A stretch of DNA of 64,000 nucleotides from Rhodanobacter humi (GTDB lineage Bacteria > Pseudomonadota > Gammaproteobacteria > Xanthomonadales > Rhodanobacteraceae). Made by a program: the position numbers and the translations under genes. The notes under the pieces were generated by a model. That model made no database searches and was not told the DNA's origin. It saw only the letters and a list, made by a program, of their open reading frames with translations. This document shows, one piece after another, positions 45,195-53,072 of the stretch. The stretch spans positions 1,488,001 to 1,552,000 of the forward strand of contig NZ_JBGBPY010000001.1 in the NCBI RefSeq assembly GCF_041107455.1, read 5' to 3'. The first letter of the stretch is position 1, and the number at the start of each line of letters is the position of its first letter.

Positions 45195-45282
45195 GGCTGC
45201 TTCCTCCATTCGTCGATAGGCACTGGAACGCGCGAACGGTCGGTGGGTGCACCAGAAAGCAGGAAGTGAGTGAAAAGGGGGG

Positions 45283-45335
45283 AGGAGTGAGAGAAAGCAG
45301 ATCCGGCGGTGCGCCCCAGCCCTTCTCTCACTCCT
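45283..45335. repeat. Inverted repeat of AGGAGTGAG units between two lipoprotein genes
   Basis: AGGAGTGAGAGAA at 45283-45295 pairs exactly with TTCTCTCACTCCT at 45323-45335. More copies of GAGTGAG/CTCACTC flank both arms. It begins about 90 bases upstream of the DUF6491-like start and ends 28 bases after the other lipoprotein's stop. It may act as terminator or as a tract of simple repeats. Confidence 0.55.
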
Positions 45336-45363
45336 CACTCCTCTCCACTCACTCCTCTCCCGC

Positions 45364-46101
45364 CTATTTCCTGCCCTTCTTCGGCAGCGCCTGCCACTGG
45401 TCCAGCACGAAACCGCCGACCTCGTAGACCAGCTCCACCTTCTTCTCGCCGTCCTGCAGGGTGACCGGCAGGCTGATCTTCTTCGCCTTCTCCAGCGCCG
45501 CGATGAAGCCCTTGTCGTCGCGGATCATCAGCGCCGGTTCGCCGGTGGACGGCGCGTAGGCCTTGATCGCGCGTGTCTTGTCGTCGAACTTCGCCGCGAT
45601 CGTGCACTCGCCCTTGCAGACGAAGCCGCCATGGCCGTCGTTGAACAGGAACGCGCTCTGGCCCCAACTGGTGTGCCGACGCAGCACCAGCCGCACGTGC
45701 ACGCCGATCGGCCGGCTGTTGTAGGTCGCCGCGGTGGATTGGGTGCCGCCGGCCATCGGCGCCACCTGGTACTGCCACAGCGCGGCGAGGCGCGCCTTCT
45801 CGCTGTTCTCCTTCCAGCGCTGCTCGACCTCGGGCAGGGTCTGCTGCACCTCCTTCGCCGCGGCGCTGTCGGGGAAGCGCTGCACGATGTCCTGGCCCAG
45901 CGTCGCCGCCATCTGGTCGTTGTGGATGCGCAGCAGCTGGCGGTAGGTGTCGAGGTTGCGCGCCGCTTCGGCGGCCTTGGCCTGCGCCTGCTGCTGCGCG
46001 GCGTCCGGCGCGGGCGCGCCGCCCTGCGAGCAGCCGGCGAGGATCAGCGTGCCGGCAAGGGCGGCAAGAACGAGGTGGCGGGGCGATGGCACGTGCATCA
46101 T
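45364..46101 (-). CDS. Lipoprotein, unknown function
   Basis: A 245-aa lipoprotein precursor with the lipobox LAGC (Cys24). A helical Ala/Gln/Glu-rich segment follows (about 30-105; QQQAQAKAAEAARNLDTYRQLLRIHNDQMAATLGQDIVQRFP), then a beta-rich C-terminal domain with CKGEC (two close cysteines), LMIRDDKGFIAALEKAKKISLPVTLQDGEKKVELVYEVGGF. I do not recognise a named family. Two adjacent ATGs are possible starts. The lack of Asp at position +2 favours outer-membrane sorting. Confidence 0.75.
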   Translation of the reverse strand: MMHVPSPRHLVLAALAGTLILAGCSQGGAPAPDAAQQQAQAKAAEAARNLDTYRQLLRIHNDQMAATLGQDIVQRFPDSAAAKEVQQTLPEVEQRWKENSEKARLAALWQYQVAPMAGGTQSTAATYNSRPIGVHVRLVLRRHTSWGQSAFLFNDGHGGFVCKGECTIAAKFDDKTRAIKAYAPSTGEPALMIRDDKGFIAALEKAKKISLPVTLQDGEKKVELVYEVGGFVLDQWQALPKKGRK

Positions 46102-46175
46102 CGGCAGAGCATCCGGAGCGGAACCAGGGAGCTAGCTTGGAACGAGCGCGCGCCGCGACGCAAGCGCGGCTTGGT

Positions 46176-47051
46176 TCACTCGGCCGCCGCCGGCTGGCCG
46201 TAGCGCTCGCGCAGCGTGACGCGATAACGCCGGCTGCACGGGATGGTGGTGCCGTCGCGCAGGTGCAGGCGCGCGTCGCCGGTGTCCAGCGGCTCGATCT
46301 CGGCGAGGTAATCGAGGTTGACGAAGTAGCCGCGGTGCACGCGCAGGAAGCGCGCCGGGTCCAGCCGTACCTCGATCGCCGCCATCGTGCTGCGCAGCGG
46401 GTAGTCGCGCCCGCGCACGCGCAGGTTCACGTAGTTGCCCGCGGCCTGCAGCCACTCGATCTCGCGTGCGGCGAGCAGGAACTCTTTGCCCAGCTTGCGC
46501 ACCAGGAAGCGCTCGGGCCGTTCCACCGGCTCCACCGGCAGGCCGTCGTCCGGCTCGGCCAGCAGCTTCGCCTCGCCCTGCCGGCGCAGCCGCCACAGGC
46601 GATAGAACGCCAGCATGGCCACGATCAGGAAATAACTGCGCACGTCCTTGAGGTACTCGTAACCGAAATTGATCCACCACGCGCCGAAGTCGTAATGCCA
46701 GCCGCCCACGGCATAGGCCAGCTTGCGCAGGCCCACCATGCCGCCCACGTGGACCAGGCTGAACACCACGCTGGCCGCCAGGTGCAGCGGAACGCGGCGC
46801 TGCCAGTCGTCGAGGCGAATCGGCCAGCGCCGCTCGAAGGCGACCACCGCGGGCAGCAGCGCCAGGATCAGGAGCCCGCTGCTGCACTCCCACGACCATG
46901 GCATCCAGGCCGGCAGCTCCGGATGGCTGAGCTGCGCATCCACGCCGTTGAACACGGCATTCAGTGCAACGAACAGCAGCCAGAAACCGACCGTGACCGG
47001 CCTTGGCCAAGGCCGGAAAACCCCGTGTTCGACATCCGCCTGTCCGTTCAT
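46176..47051 (-). CDS. Membrane-bound LytTR transcriptional regulator
   Basis: A 291-aa protein with four N-terminal membrane helices (about 20-40, 58-78, 90-112, 138-155), a linker and a C-terminal LytTR DNA-binding domain (about 190-285; KLGKEFLLAAREIEWLQAAGNYVNLRVRGRDYPLRSTMAAIE; RVHRGYFVNLDYLAEIEPL). There is no receiver domain, so DNA binding is controlled directly from the membrane. The ATG at 47051 gives a complete first helix. Divergent from the flavoprotein gene, which is a candidate target. Confidence 0.9.
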   Translation of the reverse strand: MNGQADVEHGVFRPWPRPVTVGFWLLFVALNAVFNGVDAQLSHPELPAWMPWSWECSSGLLILALLPAVVAFERRWPIRLDDWQRRVPLHLAASVVFSLVHVGGMVGLRKLAYAVGGWHYDFGAWWINFGYEYLKDVRSYFLIVAMLAFYRLWRLRRQGEAKLLAEPDDGLPVEPVERPERFLVRKLGKEFLLAAREIEWLQAAGNYVNLRVRGRDYPLRSTMAAIEVRLDPARFLRVHRGYFVNLDYLAEIEPLDTGDARLHLRDGTTIPCSRRYRVTLRERYGQPAAAE

Positions 47052-47208
47052 GCCGACGATTCTACGTGCATGCGGCGACAGCCCACGCGACCCGTCCCAC
47101 GGCGGCGTCGGCTCGTCCCTGCCGCCCGCGATCCGTCACCCCGCACTGGGCGAGGCACGGACATGGGGTCATCCTGCCAGCGGATCGGACCCGACCCGGA
47201 GCGACACG

Positions 47209-49014
47209 ATGAACAGACGCGACCTGTTGAAGGCAGTGGTTACCCTGCCCTTGCTGCCCCTGCTGATGCGCAGCGGCGGCGCCCTGGCGCACGGCGCCGG
47301 CAAGCTGGCGACGGCGCTGCGCTCGCGGGTGCGTCCGGGGCAGCCGGGCTGGCCCACGGCGGCGGAATGGAACCGACTGAAACAGGACGTCGGTGGCCGG
47401 CTGCTGAAGCTGGAGCCGCCGTTCGCGCAAGGCGCCGCATCGCCGGCGCTGAAGCAGTTGGACAACCCGTTCGCGGTAGGCGACAACCCCGCGCTGACCC
47501 AGACCAGCGGCTGGGCCGATGCCTGGGCTTCGCAACCCAGCGCCTGGGCGGTGGCGGCGGAAAACACCGCCGACGTGGTCGCCGCCGTCGATTTCGCGCG
47601 CAAGCACCACCTGCGCCTGGTGGTGAAGGGCGGCGGCCACAGTTACCAGGGCACCTCGGACGCGCCGGATTCGCTGCTGGTGTGGACCCGCCACATGAAC
47701 CAGGTGAACCTGCACGACGCCTTCGTGCCGCAAGGCTGTGCCGGGCACGTGGCGCCGCAACCGGCGGTGAGCGTGCAGGCGGGTGCGATGTGGATCGACG
47801 CCTACGACGCGGTAACCACCCGAGGCGGCCGCTACGTGCAGGGCGGCGGCTGCACCACGGTGGGCGTGGCCGGGCTGGTGCAGAGCGGCGGCTTCGGCAG
47901 CCTGTCGAAGCGCTGGGGCACCGCGGCATCCAACCTGCTGGAGGCGGAAGTCGTCACCGCCGACGGCCAGATACGCATCGCCAATGCCCGCACGAATCCG
48001 GAGCTGTTCTGGGGCCTCAAGGGCGGCGGTGGCGGCAGCCTGGGCGTGGTCACGCGGCTGACTTTGCGCACCTTCGAGCTGCCCGAGTTCTTCGGCGGTG
48101 TCGGTCTCATCGTCAAGGCTGACTCCGACGCGGCCTATCGCGCCCTGATCGCCGCGGCGGTGAGCTTCTACCAGCGCGCACTGTTCAACCCGCACTGGGG
48201 CGAGCAGATGAAGTTCTACGGCGGCGACACCCTCGACATCTCCATGATGTTCCAGGATCTCACCCAGCAACAGGCCGAACAGACCTGGGCACCGTTCCTT
48301 GATTGGGTAAAGGCCCGCAAGGATTGCCGCATCACCAAACCGTTCCAGGCGCTCGCGGCACCGGCCCGACACCTCTGGGACGCCGAATTCCTGCGCAAGT
48401 ACCTGCCGAGCGCCATCGTGTCGGACAGCCGGCCAGGAGCCGCCCGTGACCATTTCCTGTGGGCCGGCGACCATGGCCAAGTGGGCTGGTTCATCCACGG
48501 CTTCCAGTCGGCTTGGCTGCCGGCCACGCTGCTGCAGCCGGGGCGACAGGCGCAACTGGCGGATGCCTTGTTCGAGGCCTCGCGGCACTGGGGTTTCTCC
48601 CTGCACTTCAACAAGGGACTGGCCGGCGCACCGGCCGACGCGATCGCCCGCGCCCGCGACACCGCAACCAACTCGCAAGTGTGCGAGGCCTTCGCGCTGG
48701 TGATCTGCGCCTGCAGCGGCGACCCGGCCTTCCCCGGCATGCCCGGACCCGGGCCTGATCTTGCGACGGCGCACACGCAGTCGGCGAAAGTCGCCGCGAC
48801 GATGGACGCGCTGCTCAAGGTGGCGCCGGGCGCCGGCTCCTACGTCTCGGAGAGCGACTACTTCCTGCGCGATTGGCAGCAGCGATTCTGGGGCGGCAAC
48901 TACCCGCGGCTCGCCGCGGCGAAGCGCAAGTACGATCCCGACGAGCTGTTCTTCGTGCACCACGGCGTCGGCAGCGAGGGTTGGAGCGCGGACGGCTTCA
49001 CACGCACGGGCTGA
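47209..49014 (+). CDS. Tat-exported FAD-linked oxidase (BBE type)
   Basis: A 601-aa flavoprotein oxidase of the berberine-bridge type. The N-terminus MNRRDLLKAVVTLPLLPLL is a twin-arginine signal, so it should be folded before export. The FAD_binding_4 domain has VVKGGGHSYQG, with His144 as the usual 8-alpha attachment site, and QGGGCTTVGVAGLVQSGGFG, with Cys215 at the second (6-S-cysteinyl) site, implying bicovalent FAD. The C-terminal BBE motif is FWGGNYPRLAAAKRKYDPDELFFVHHGVGSE. Substrates in the family range from sugars to alkaloids; this one is unassigned. The ATG at 47209 is chosen because the frame upstream overlaps the divergent gene. Confidence 0.9.
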   Translation: MNRRDLLKAVVTLPLLPLLMRSGGALAHGAGKLATALRSRVRPGQPGWPTAAEWNRLKQDVGGRLLKLEPPFAQGAASPALKQLDNPFAVGDNPALTQTSGWADAWASQPSAWAVAAENTADVVAAVDFARKHHLRLVVKGGGHSYQGTSDAPDSLLVWTRHMNQVNLHDAFVPQGCAGHVAPQPAVSVQAGAMWIDAYDAVTTRGGRYVQGGGCTTVGVAGLVQSGGFGSLSKRWGTAASNLLEAEVVTADGQIRIANARTNPELFWGLKGGGGGSLGVVTRLTLRTFELPEFFGGVGLIVKADSDAAYRALIAAAVSFYQRALFNPHWGEQMKFYGGDTLDISMMFQDLTQQQAEQTWAPFLDWVKARKDCRITKPFQALAAPARHLWDAEFLRKYLPSAIVSDSRPGAARDHFLWAGDHGQVGWFIHGFQSAWLPATLLQPGRQAQLADALFEASRHWGFSLHFNKGLAGAPADAIARARDTATNSQVCEAFALVICACSGDPAFPGMPGPGPDLATAHTQSAKVAATMDALLKVAPGAGSYVSESDYFLRDWQQRFWGGNYPRLAAAKRKYDPDELFFVHHGVGSEGWSADGFTRTG

Positions 49015-49083
49015 TCGTGTCGTGCCGCCACATGCCTGTCGGATGGGCCGGTTAAACTGGCGGTTTCCCGCCCTGCACGATCC

Positions 49084-50340
49084 ATGTCCCCACAGCCCGA
49101 TTCGCCGCTGCGCCACCGCGCCTTCGTGCAGTTCTGGTGCGCACGTGTCGCCTCCGGCTTCGGCTTCCAGATGCTGTCGGTGGCGGTGGGCTGGCAGATC
49201 TACGCGATCACCGGGCGCGCCTTCGACCTCGGCCTGATCGGACTGGTGCAGTTCATCCCCTCGGTGCTGCTGGCGCTGCCGGCGGGGCACGTGGCCGACC
49301 AGTATGAGCGCCGGCGCGTGGTGCTGATCGGGCAGGTCGTGGAATGGACGGCCATCGTGCTGCTGGCCGTGCTGACCTTGACCCATCGCATCCACGAGAC
49401 CGGCATCCTCGCGCTGGTGTTCGCGATCGGCGTGGCCAAGGCGTTCGAATCGCCCTCGATGCAGTCGCTGCTGCCGGCACTGGTGCCGCCGGCGATCCTG
49501 CCGCGCGCGGTGGCGGTGAGCGGTTCGGCGTTCCAGATGGCGATGATCCTCGGCCCCGCGGTGGGCGGCCTGCTCTACGTGGCGGGGCCGGGCGTGGTGT
49601 ATCTCAGTGCCGCCGCGCTGTACCTGGTCGCCGCCACGATGATGGCGCTGCTGCGCTACGAGCAGACGCCGCCGAAGCGCGAGCCGGCCACGCTGAAGTC
49701 GCTGTTCGCCGGCGTGCACTTCATCCGCGAGCGCAAGGACGTGCTGGGCGTGATCTCGCTGGACCTGTTCGCGGTGCTGCTGGGCGGCGCCACCGCGCTG
49801 CTGCCGATCTTCGCGCGCGACATCCTGCACACCGGCCCGTGGGGCCTGGGTCTGCTGCGTGCGGCGCCCGCGGTGGGTGCACTGCTGATGTCGCTGTGGC
49901 TGGCGAAGCACGACCTGCAACGCCGCGTGGGCATGACCATGTTCGCTTCCGTGGCCGGCTTCGGCGTGGCGACCCTGGTGTTCGCCGTCTCCAGCGCGCT
50001 GTGGCTGTCGCTGGCCGCGCTGTTCGCGCTGGGCGCGTTCGACATGGTGAGCATGGTGATCCGCGGCTCGCTGGTGCAGCTGGACACGCCCGACGCGATG
50101 CGCGGCCGGGTCAACGCGGTGAACTCCATCTTCATCAACACCTCCAACCAGCTCGGCGAATTCGAGTCGGGCATGCTCGCCGCCTGGCTGGGCGCGGTGG
50201 GTTCCGCGGTGGTCGGCGGCATCGGCACGCTGCTGGTGGTGGGTGCGTGGATGGCGATGTTCCCCGGCCTGCGCCGACGCCAGCAGCTGCACGTGGAACC
50301 CACGCCGGATGCCACGGAAGCGGCAGCCGATACACTTTGA
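49084..50340 (+). CDS. MFS transporter (EntS/MFS_3 type)
   Basis: A 418-aa major-facilitator protein with about 12 helices, of the EntS-like exporter group. Visible marks: FVQFWCARVASGFGFQMLSVAVGWQIYAITG at the start, LALPAGHVADQYERRRVVLIGQ (the loop 2-3 motif), and FDMVSMVIRGSLVQLDTPDAMRGRVNAVNSIFI in the second half. EntS exports enterobactin; the substrate here is unknown, and no siderophore genes are seen. The guanidino-hydrolase gene follows 34 bases later on the same strand. Confidence 0.9.
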   Translation: MSPQPDSPLRHRAFVQFWCARVASGFGFQMLSVAVGWQIYAITGRAFDLGLIGLVQFIPSVLLALPAGHVADQYERRRVVLIGQVVEWTAIVLLAVLTLTHRIHETGILALVFAIGVAKAFESPSMQSLLPALVPPAILPRAVAVSGSAFQMAMILGPAVGGLLYVAGPGVVYLSAAALYLVAATMMALLRYEQTPPKREPATLKSLFAGVHFIRERKDVLGVISLDLFAVLLGGATALLPIFARDILHTGPWGLGLLRAAPAVGALLMSLWLAKHDLQRRVGMTMFASVAGFGVATLVFAVSSALWLSLAALFALGAFDMVSMVIRGSLVQLDTPDAMRGRVNAVNSIFINTSNQLGEFESGMLAAWLGAVGSAVVGGIGTLLVVGAWMAMFPGLRRRQQLHVEPTPDATEAAADTL

Positions 50341-50374
50341 GAACGCCCCTCGCACCATCTCGCCGGACTTGCCC

Positions 50375-51292
50375 GTGATCGTCGCGACACCGACCGACTT
50401 CCTCGACGCCTTCGCCACGCTCGCGCCCCTGCCCAGCGCCACTGCCACCGCGCGCGGAGCGTTCCTCGTGGCGCCGGCGGATTTCTCGCTGGCGGCGGAA
50501 TCGGCGCGCGACAATCGCTACATGGCGATGGAGCAATCCGTCGACCCACTGCGCGCGCTGGCCCAGCATCAGGCGCTGGCGCAAGCCCTGCGCGCGGACG
50601 TGCCCGTGATCGTGTTCCCCGGCGATGCGACCACGCCCGATGCGGTGTTCCCGAACAACGTGTTCGGCACCGCGCCGGACACGCTGGTAGTGGGCCGCAT
50701 GCGCCATGCCGTGCGCCAGCGCGAGGCGGAACGCACCGACATCCGCGCCTTCTTCGGCGAGCTGCTGGGCTACGACGAGATCGACCTGTCCGGCTGCGAC
50801 AACCTGGTCGCCGAGCTCACCGGCTCGCTGGTGATCGACCGCGCCCGCGGCATCGGCTACTGCGGCCTGAGCGAACGCTGCGACCTCGCCGGCGCCGAGG
50901 CGATGCACCGGGCGTTCGGCCTGCGCCTCACCTACGCCTTCGAGCTGGCGCCAGGCGAGTACCACACCAACGTGGTGTTCGCCCTGCTCGCCGGCCGCGC
51001 GGCGATTCTCGCCGCCGACGGCTTCGCCGATCCGGCGGTGCCGCAGGCGATCGCGCAGGCCTATGGCAACCGTGCGCTGTGGCTCTCGCCCGCGCAGAAG
51101 CAGGCCTACGCCGCCAACGCGATCACACTAAGCGAGGATCGCGTGTGGATGAGCGCCGTGGCCGCCGCCTCGCTCACCGGCGAGCAGCGCGACGCGCTGG
51201 CCGGCTGGGGCTTCCGCCTCGGCACGGTGGATCTCTCCGAGATCGAGAAGGCCGGCGGCAGCCTGCGCTGTTGCGTGGGTGAGATCTACTGA
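50375..51292 (+). CDS. CtlX-like guanidino hydrolase (amidinotransferase fold)
   Basis: A 305-aa member of the guanidine-modifying superfamily, closest to the citrulline-utilisation hydrolase CtlX and arginine-deiminase-like proteins. Motifs: PDAVFPNNVFGT (about 88-99), ELTGSLVIDR with Glu147, EYHTNVVFAL with His197, and GGSLRCCVGEIY with the nucleophile Cys299 just before the end. Family enzymes hydrolyse or transfer the amidino group of arginine or citrulline derivatives. The start is a GTG at 50375, since upstream sequence overlaps the MFS gene. It probably forms a two-gene operon with the exporter. Confidence 0.85.
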   Translation: MIVATPTDFLDAFATLAPLPSATATARGAFLVAPADFSLAAESARDNRYMAMEQSVDPLRALAQHQALAQALRADVPVIVFPGDATTPDAVFPNNVFGTAPDTLVVGRMRHAVRQREAERTDIRAFFGELLGYDEIDLSGCDNLVAELTGSLVIDRARGIGYCGLSERCDLAGAEAMHRAFGLRLTYAFELAPGEYHTNVVFALLAGRAAILAADGFADPAVPQAIAQAYGNRALWLSPAQKQAYAANAITLSEDRVWMSAVAAASLTGEQRDALAGWGFRLGTVDLSEIEKAGGSLRCCVGEIY

Positions 51293-51327
51293 ACGTCCGC
51301 ATCGCTTGGCTCGACGATGTCGACGGC

Positions 51328-51621
51328 TCAGCGCTTGGCCAGCGTGCGCGGCAGAGCCTGCGCTTTGGCCGGCACCGGCGCCGCGACGACCCGGACGTAG
51401 CCGACCCCGGGACGGCATTCGTGACGCGCGTAATCGAGCACGCGCTGGCGCAGCTCAAAGACCTCGCCGAGGTTGTGCTGGTCGAACACGCGCACGACGT
51501 CAGCTGCCTTCGGCAGGTGGTCGGCCGGGCACGCAATGATGAGGCTGGTGGGCTCGCCGGCCAACGCGGGGCCGGCGCAGGGCAACAGGGCGATGGCAAG
51601 GGTGCAGAGCAGGGTTTTCAT
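51328..51621 (-). CDS. Small exported protein, unknown
   Basis: A 97-aa exported protein with a signal peptide (TLLCTLAIALLPCAGPALAG). The mature part is basic and contains two Cys (ACPADHLPKAADVVRVFD; HECRPGVGYVRVV) that may pair. The ATG at 51621 has an AGGAGG ribosome site seven bases upstream; an ATG two codons earlier is too close to it. I do not recognise the family. It converges on the CtlX-like gene. Confidence 0.7.
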   Translation of the reverse strand: MKTLLCTLAIALLPCAGPALAGEPTSLIIACPADHLPKAADVVRVFDQHNLGEVFELRQRVLDYARHECRPGVGYVRVVAAPVPAKAQALPRTLAKR

Positions 51622-51941
51622 GGCATGGCCTCCTTGGCTGGCGGAAACGGGCCACTGCGACGCAGCGGCAGGTGTAGTCTTCCCGCCCTGCCCCGGCAGG
51701 TCTTGAGGGTTTGACGAGCCGGGCGCGAGGGAATGCTTGGAGAATGCTTGGGCCGCCTTGGGTATGCGCGCCAACCGTTGATCGGGCGGCGGAGGCGACT
51801 TCGGGCCGGAGCCGGTCATGAGCGGCGACGAAACATCCGACCGAGTCCGTTTCGACGCGACCGGGATCGACCCGACGGCCATCGGCTGCGCTTCGACGGT
51901 GCCGAGCTGCCGGACAAATTCCGTTCAAACAGGAGCGCCGC

Positions 51942-52613
51942 GTGATCGTCGTCCACCACTTGAACAACTCGCGCTCGCAGCGCGTGCTGTGGCTGCTGGA
52001 AGAACTCGGCCTGCCCTACGAACTCCGCCGCTACCAGCGCGATCCGAAGACGATGCTGGCGCCGCCGGAATTGCACGCGGTGCATCCGCTGGGCAAGTCG
52101 CCGGTGATCGAGGACGACGGGCTGGTGCTGGCCGAGTCCGGCGCCATCCTTGGCTACCTCGCCGACCGCTACGGCAGCGGCAGCCTGATTCCCGCTCACG
52201 GCACACCGCAGCGCCTGCGCTGCGACTACTGGCTGCATTACGCGGAAGGCTCGCTGATGCCGCCGCTGCTGCTGAAGCTGGTGTTCCGCCGCGTCGCAAT
52301 GGCCCCCGCGCCGTTCTTCGTCAAGCCGGTGGCGCGCGGCATCGCCGGCAAGGTGCAGCGCGGCTTCGTCGATCCGCAGATCGCGCTGCATCTGGACTAC
52401 CTCGAAGCCGAACTGGGCAAGAGTGCGTGGTTCGGCGGCGATGCGTTCGGCGTCGCCGACATCGCGCTGAGCTTTCCGCTGGAGGCCGCCGCCGCGCGCG
52501 CCGGCCTCGATGCCGGCCGGCCGCGGCTGTGGGCGCTCCTTGAACGCATCCATGCGCGCCCGGCGTACCAGCGCGCGCTGGAGCGCGGCGGCGAATACGC
52601 GCTCGCCGACTGA
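51942..52613 (+). CDS. Glutathione S-transferase family protein
   Basis: A 223-aa two-domain GST. The thioredoxin-like N-terminal domain has VHHLNNSRSQRVLWLLEELGLPYEL, with Ser9/Arg10 near the usual catalytic Ser/Tyr position, and KSPVIEDDGLVLAESGAILGYLADRYG (the glutathione-binding Glu-Ser). The all-helical C-terminal domain ends with FGVADIALSFPLEAAAARAGLDAGRPRLWALLERIHARPAY. The start is a GTG at 51942 after AGGAG. Length is standard. Confidence 0.93.
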   Translation: MIVVHHLNNSRSQRVLWLLEELGLPYELRRYQRDPKTMLAPPELHAVHPLGKSPVIEDDGLVLAESGAILGYLADRYGSGSLIPAHGTPQRLRCDYWLHYAEGSLMPPLLLKLVFRRVAMAPAPFFVKPVARGIAGKVQRGFVDPQIALHLDYLEAELGKSAWFGGDAFGVADIALSFPLEAAAARAGLDAGRPRLWALLERIHARPAYQRALERGGEYALAD

Positions 52614-52688
52614 ACGCCACGACGCGCCGTTTACACGCAGCTCACGCCGGCGCTGGCAGCGTGGTGCCGGTTCCTGCAGGAGTCCGTC

Positions 52689-53006
52689 ATGAGTACCCGT
52701 CGCGACATCGAAGAACGCCTGGACGAGCTCGGCGACCGCGCGCGCCGCTACGCCGGTGACGCCGGCGATACCGCGCGCGGCTGGATCGCCCACGGGCGCA
52801 ATGCGGCGGCGCGTTTCGATGGCGAGGGCTACCGGCGCCGGCTGGCCCGCGCGGCCGAAGACTTCGTCGACGAGACGAACTACCGCTACCGGCGACTCAG
52901 GCGCCAGGTGAACCGCCATCCGGTCGCCACCGTCGCGATCGTGGCCGGCACCATCGGCGCGTTCCTGCTGCTGCGCCGGGTGCTGCGCGACAGCGACGAG
53001 GACTGA
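52689..53006 (+). CDS. Tail-anchored DUF883/YqjD-like protein
   Basis: A 105-aa protein: a highly charged helical N-terminal part (DIEERLDELGDRARRYAGDAGD; RRRLARAAEDFVDETNYRYRRLRRQVNR) followed by one C-terminal membrane helix (HPVATVAIVAGTIGAFLLLRRVL). This is the layout of ElaB/YqjD proteins, which are tail-anchored and bind stationary-phase ribosomes in E. coli. Sequence match to that family is moderate. AGGAG precedes the ATG. Confidence 0.75.
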   Translation: MSTRRDIEERLDELGDRARRYAGDAGDTARGWIAHGRNAAARFDGEGYRRRLARAAEDFVDETNYRYRRLRRQVNRHPVATVAIVAGTIGAFLLLRRVLRDSDED

Positions 53007-53072
53007 GCAAGCGCGACTTCGCGCAGCGACGCCACTGCTAAGCTGGCGATCGTCATTCTTTCGACGGTCGCC

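Noticed and set aside
45283-45335. A possible CRISPR-like or tandem array of GAGTGAG units
   Set aside because: Units are short, irregular and inverted, with no unique spacers of constant length.
47062-50514. A 1150-residue minus-strand frame antisense to the flavoprotein and MFS genes
   Set aside because: Repetitive His/Arg/Gln/Gly composition typical of GC-rich shadow frames; the plus-strand genes have clear domains.
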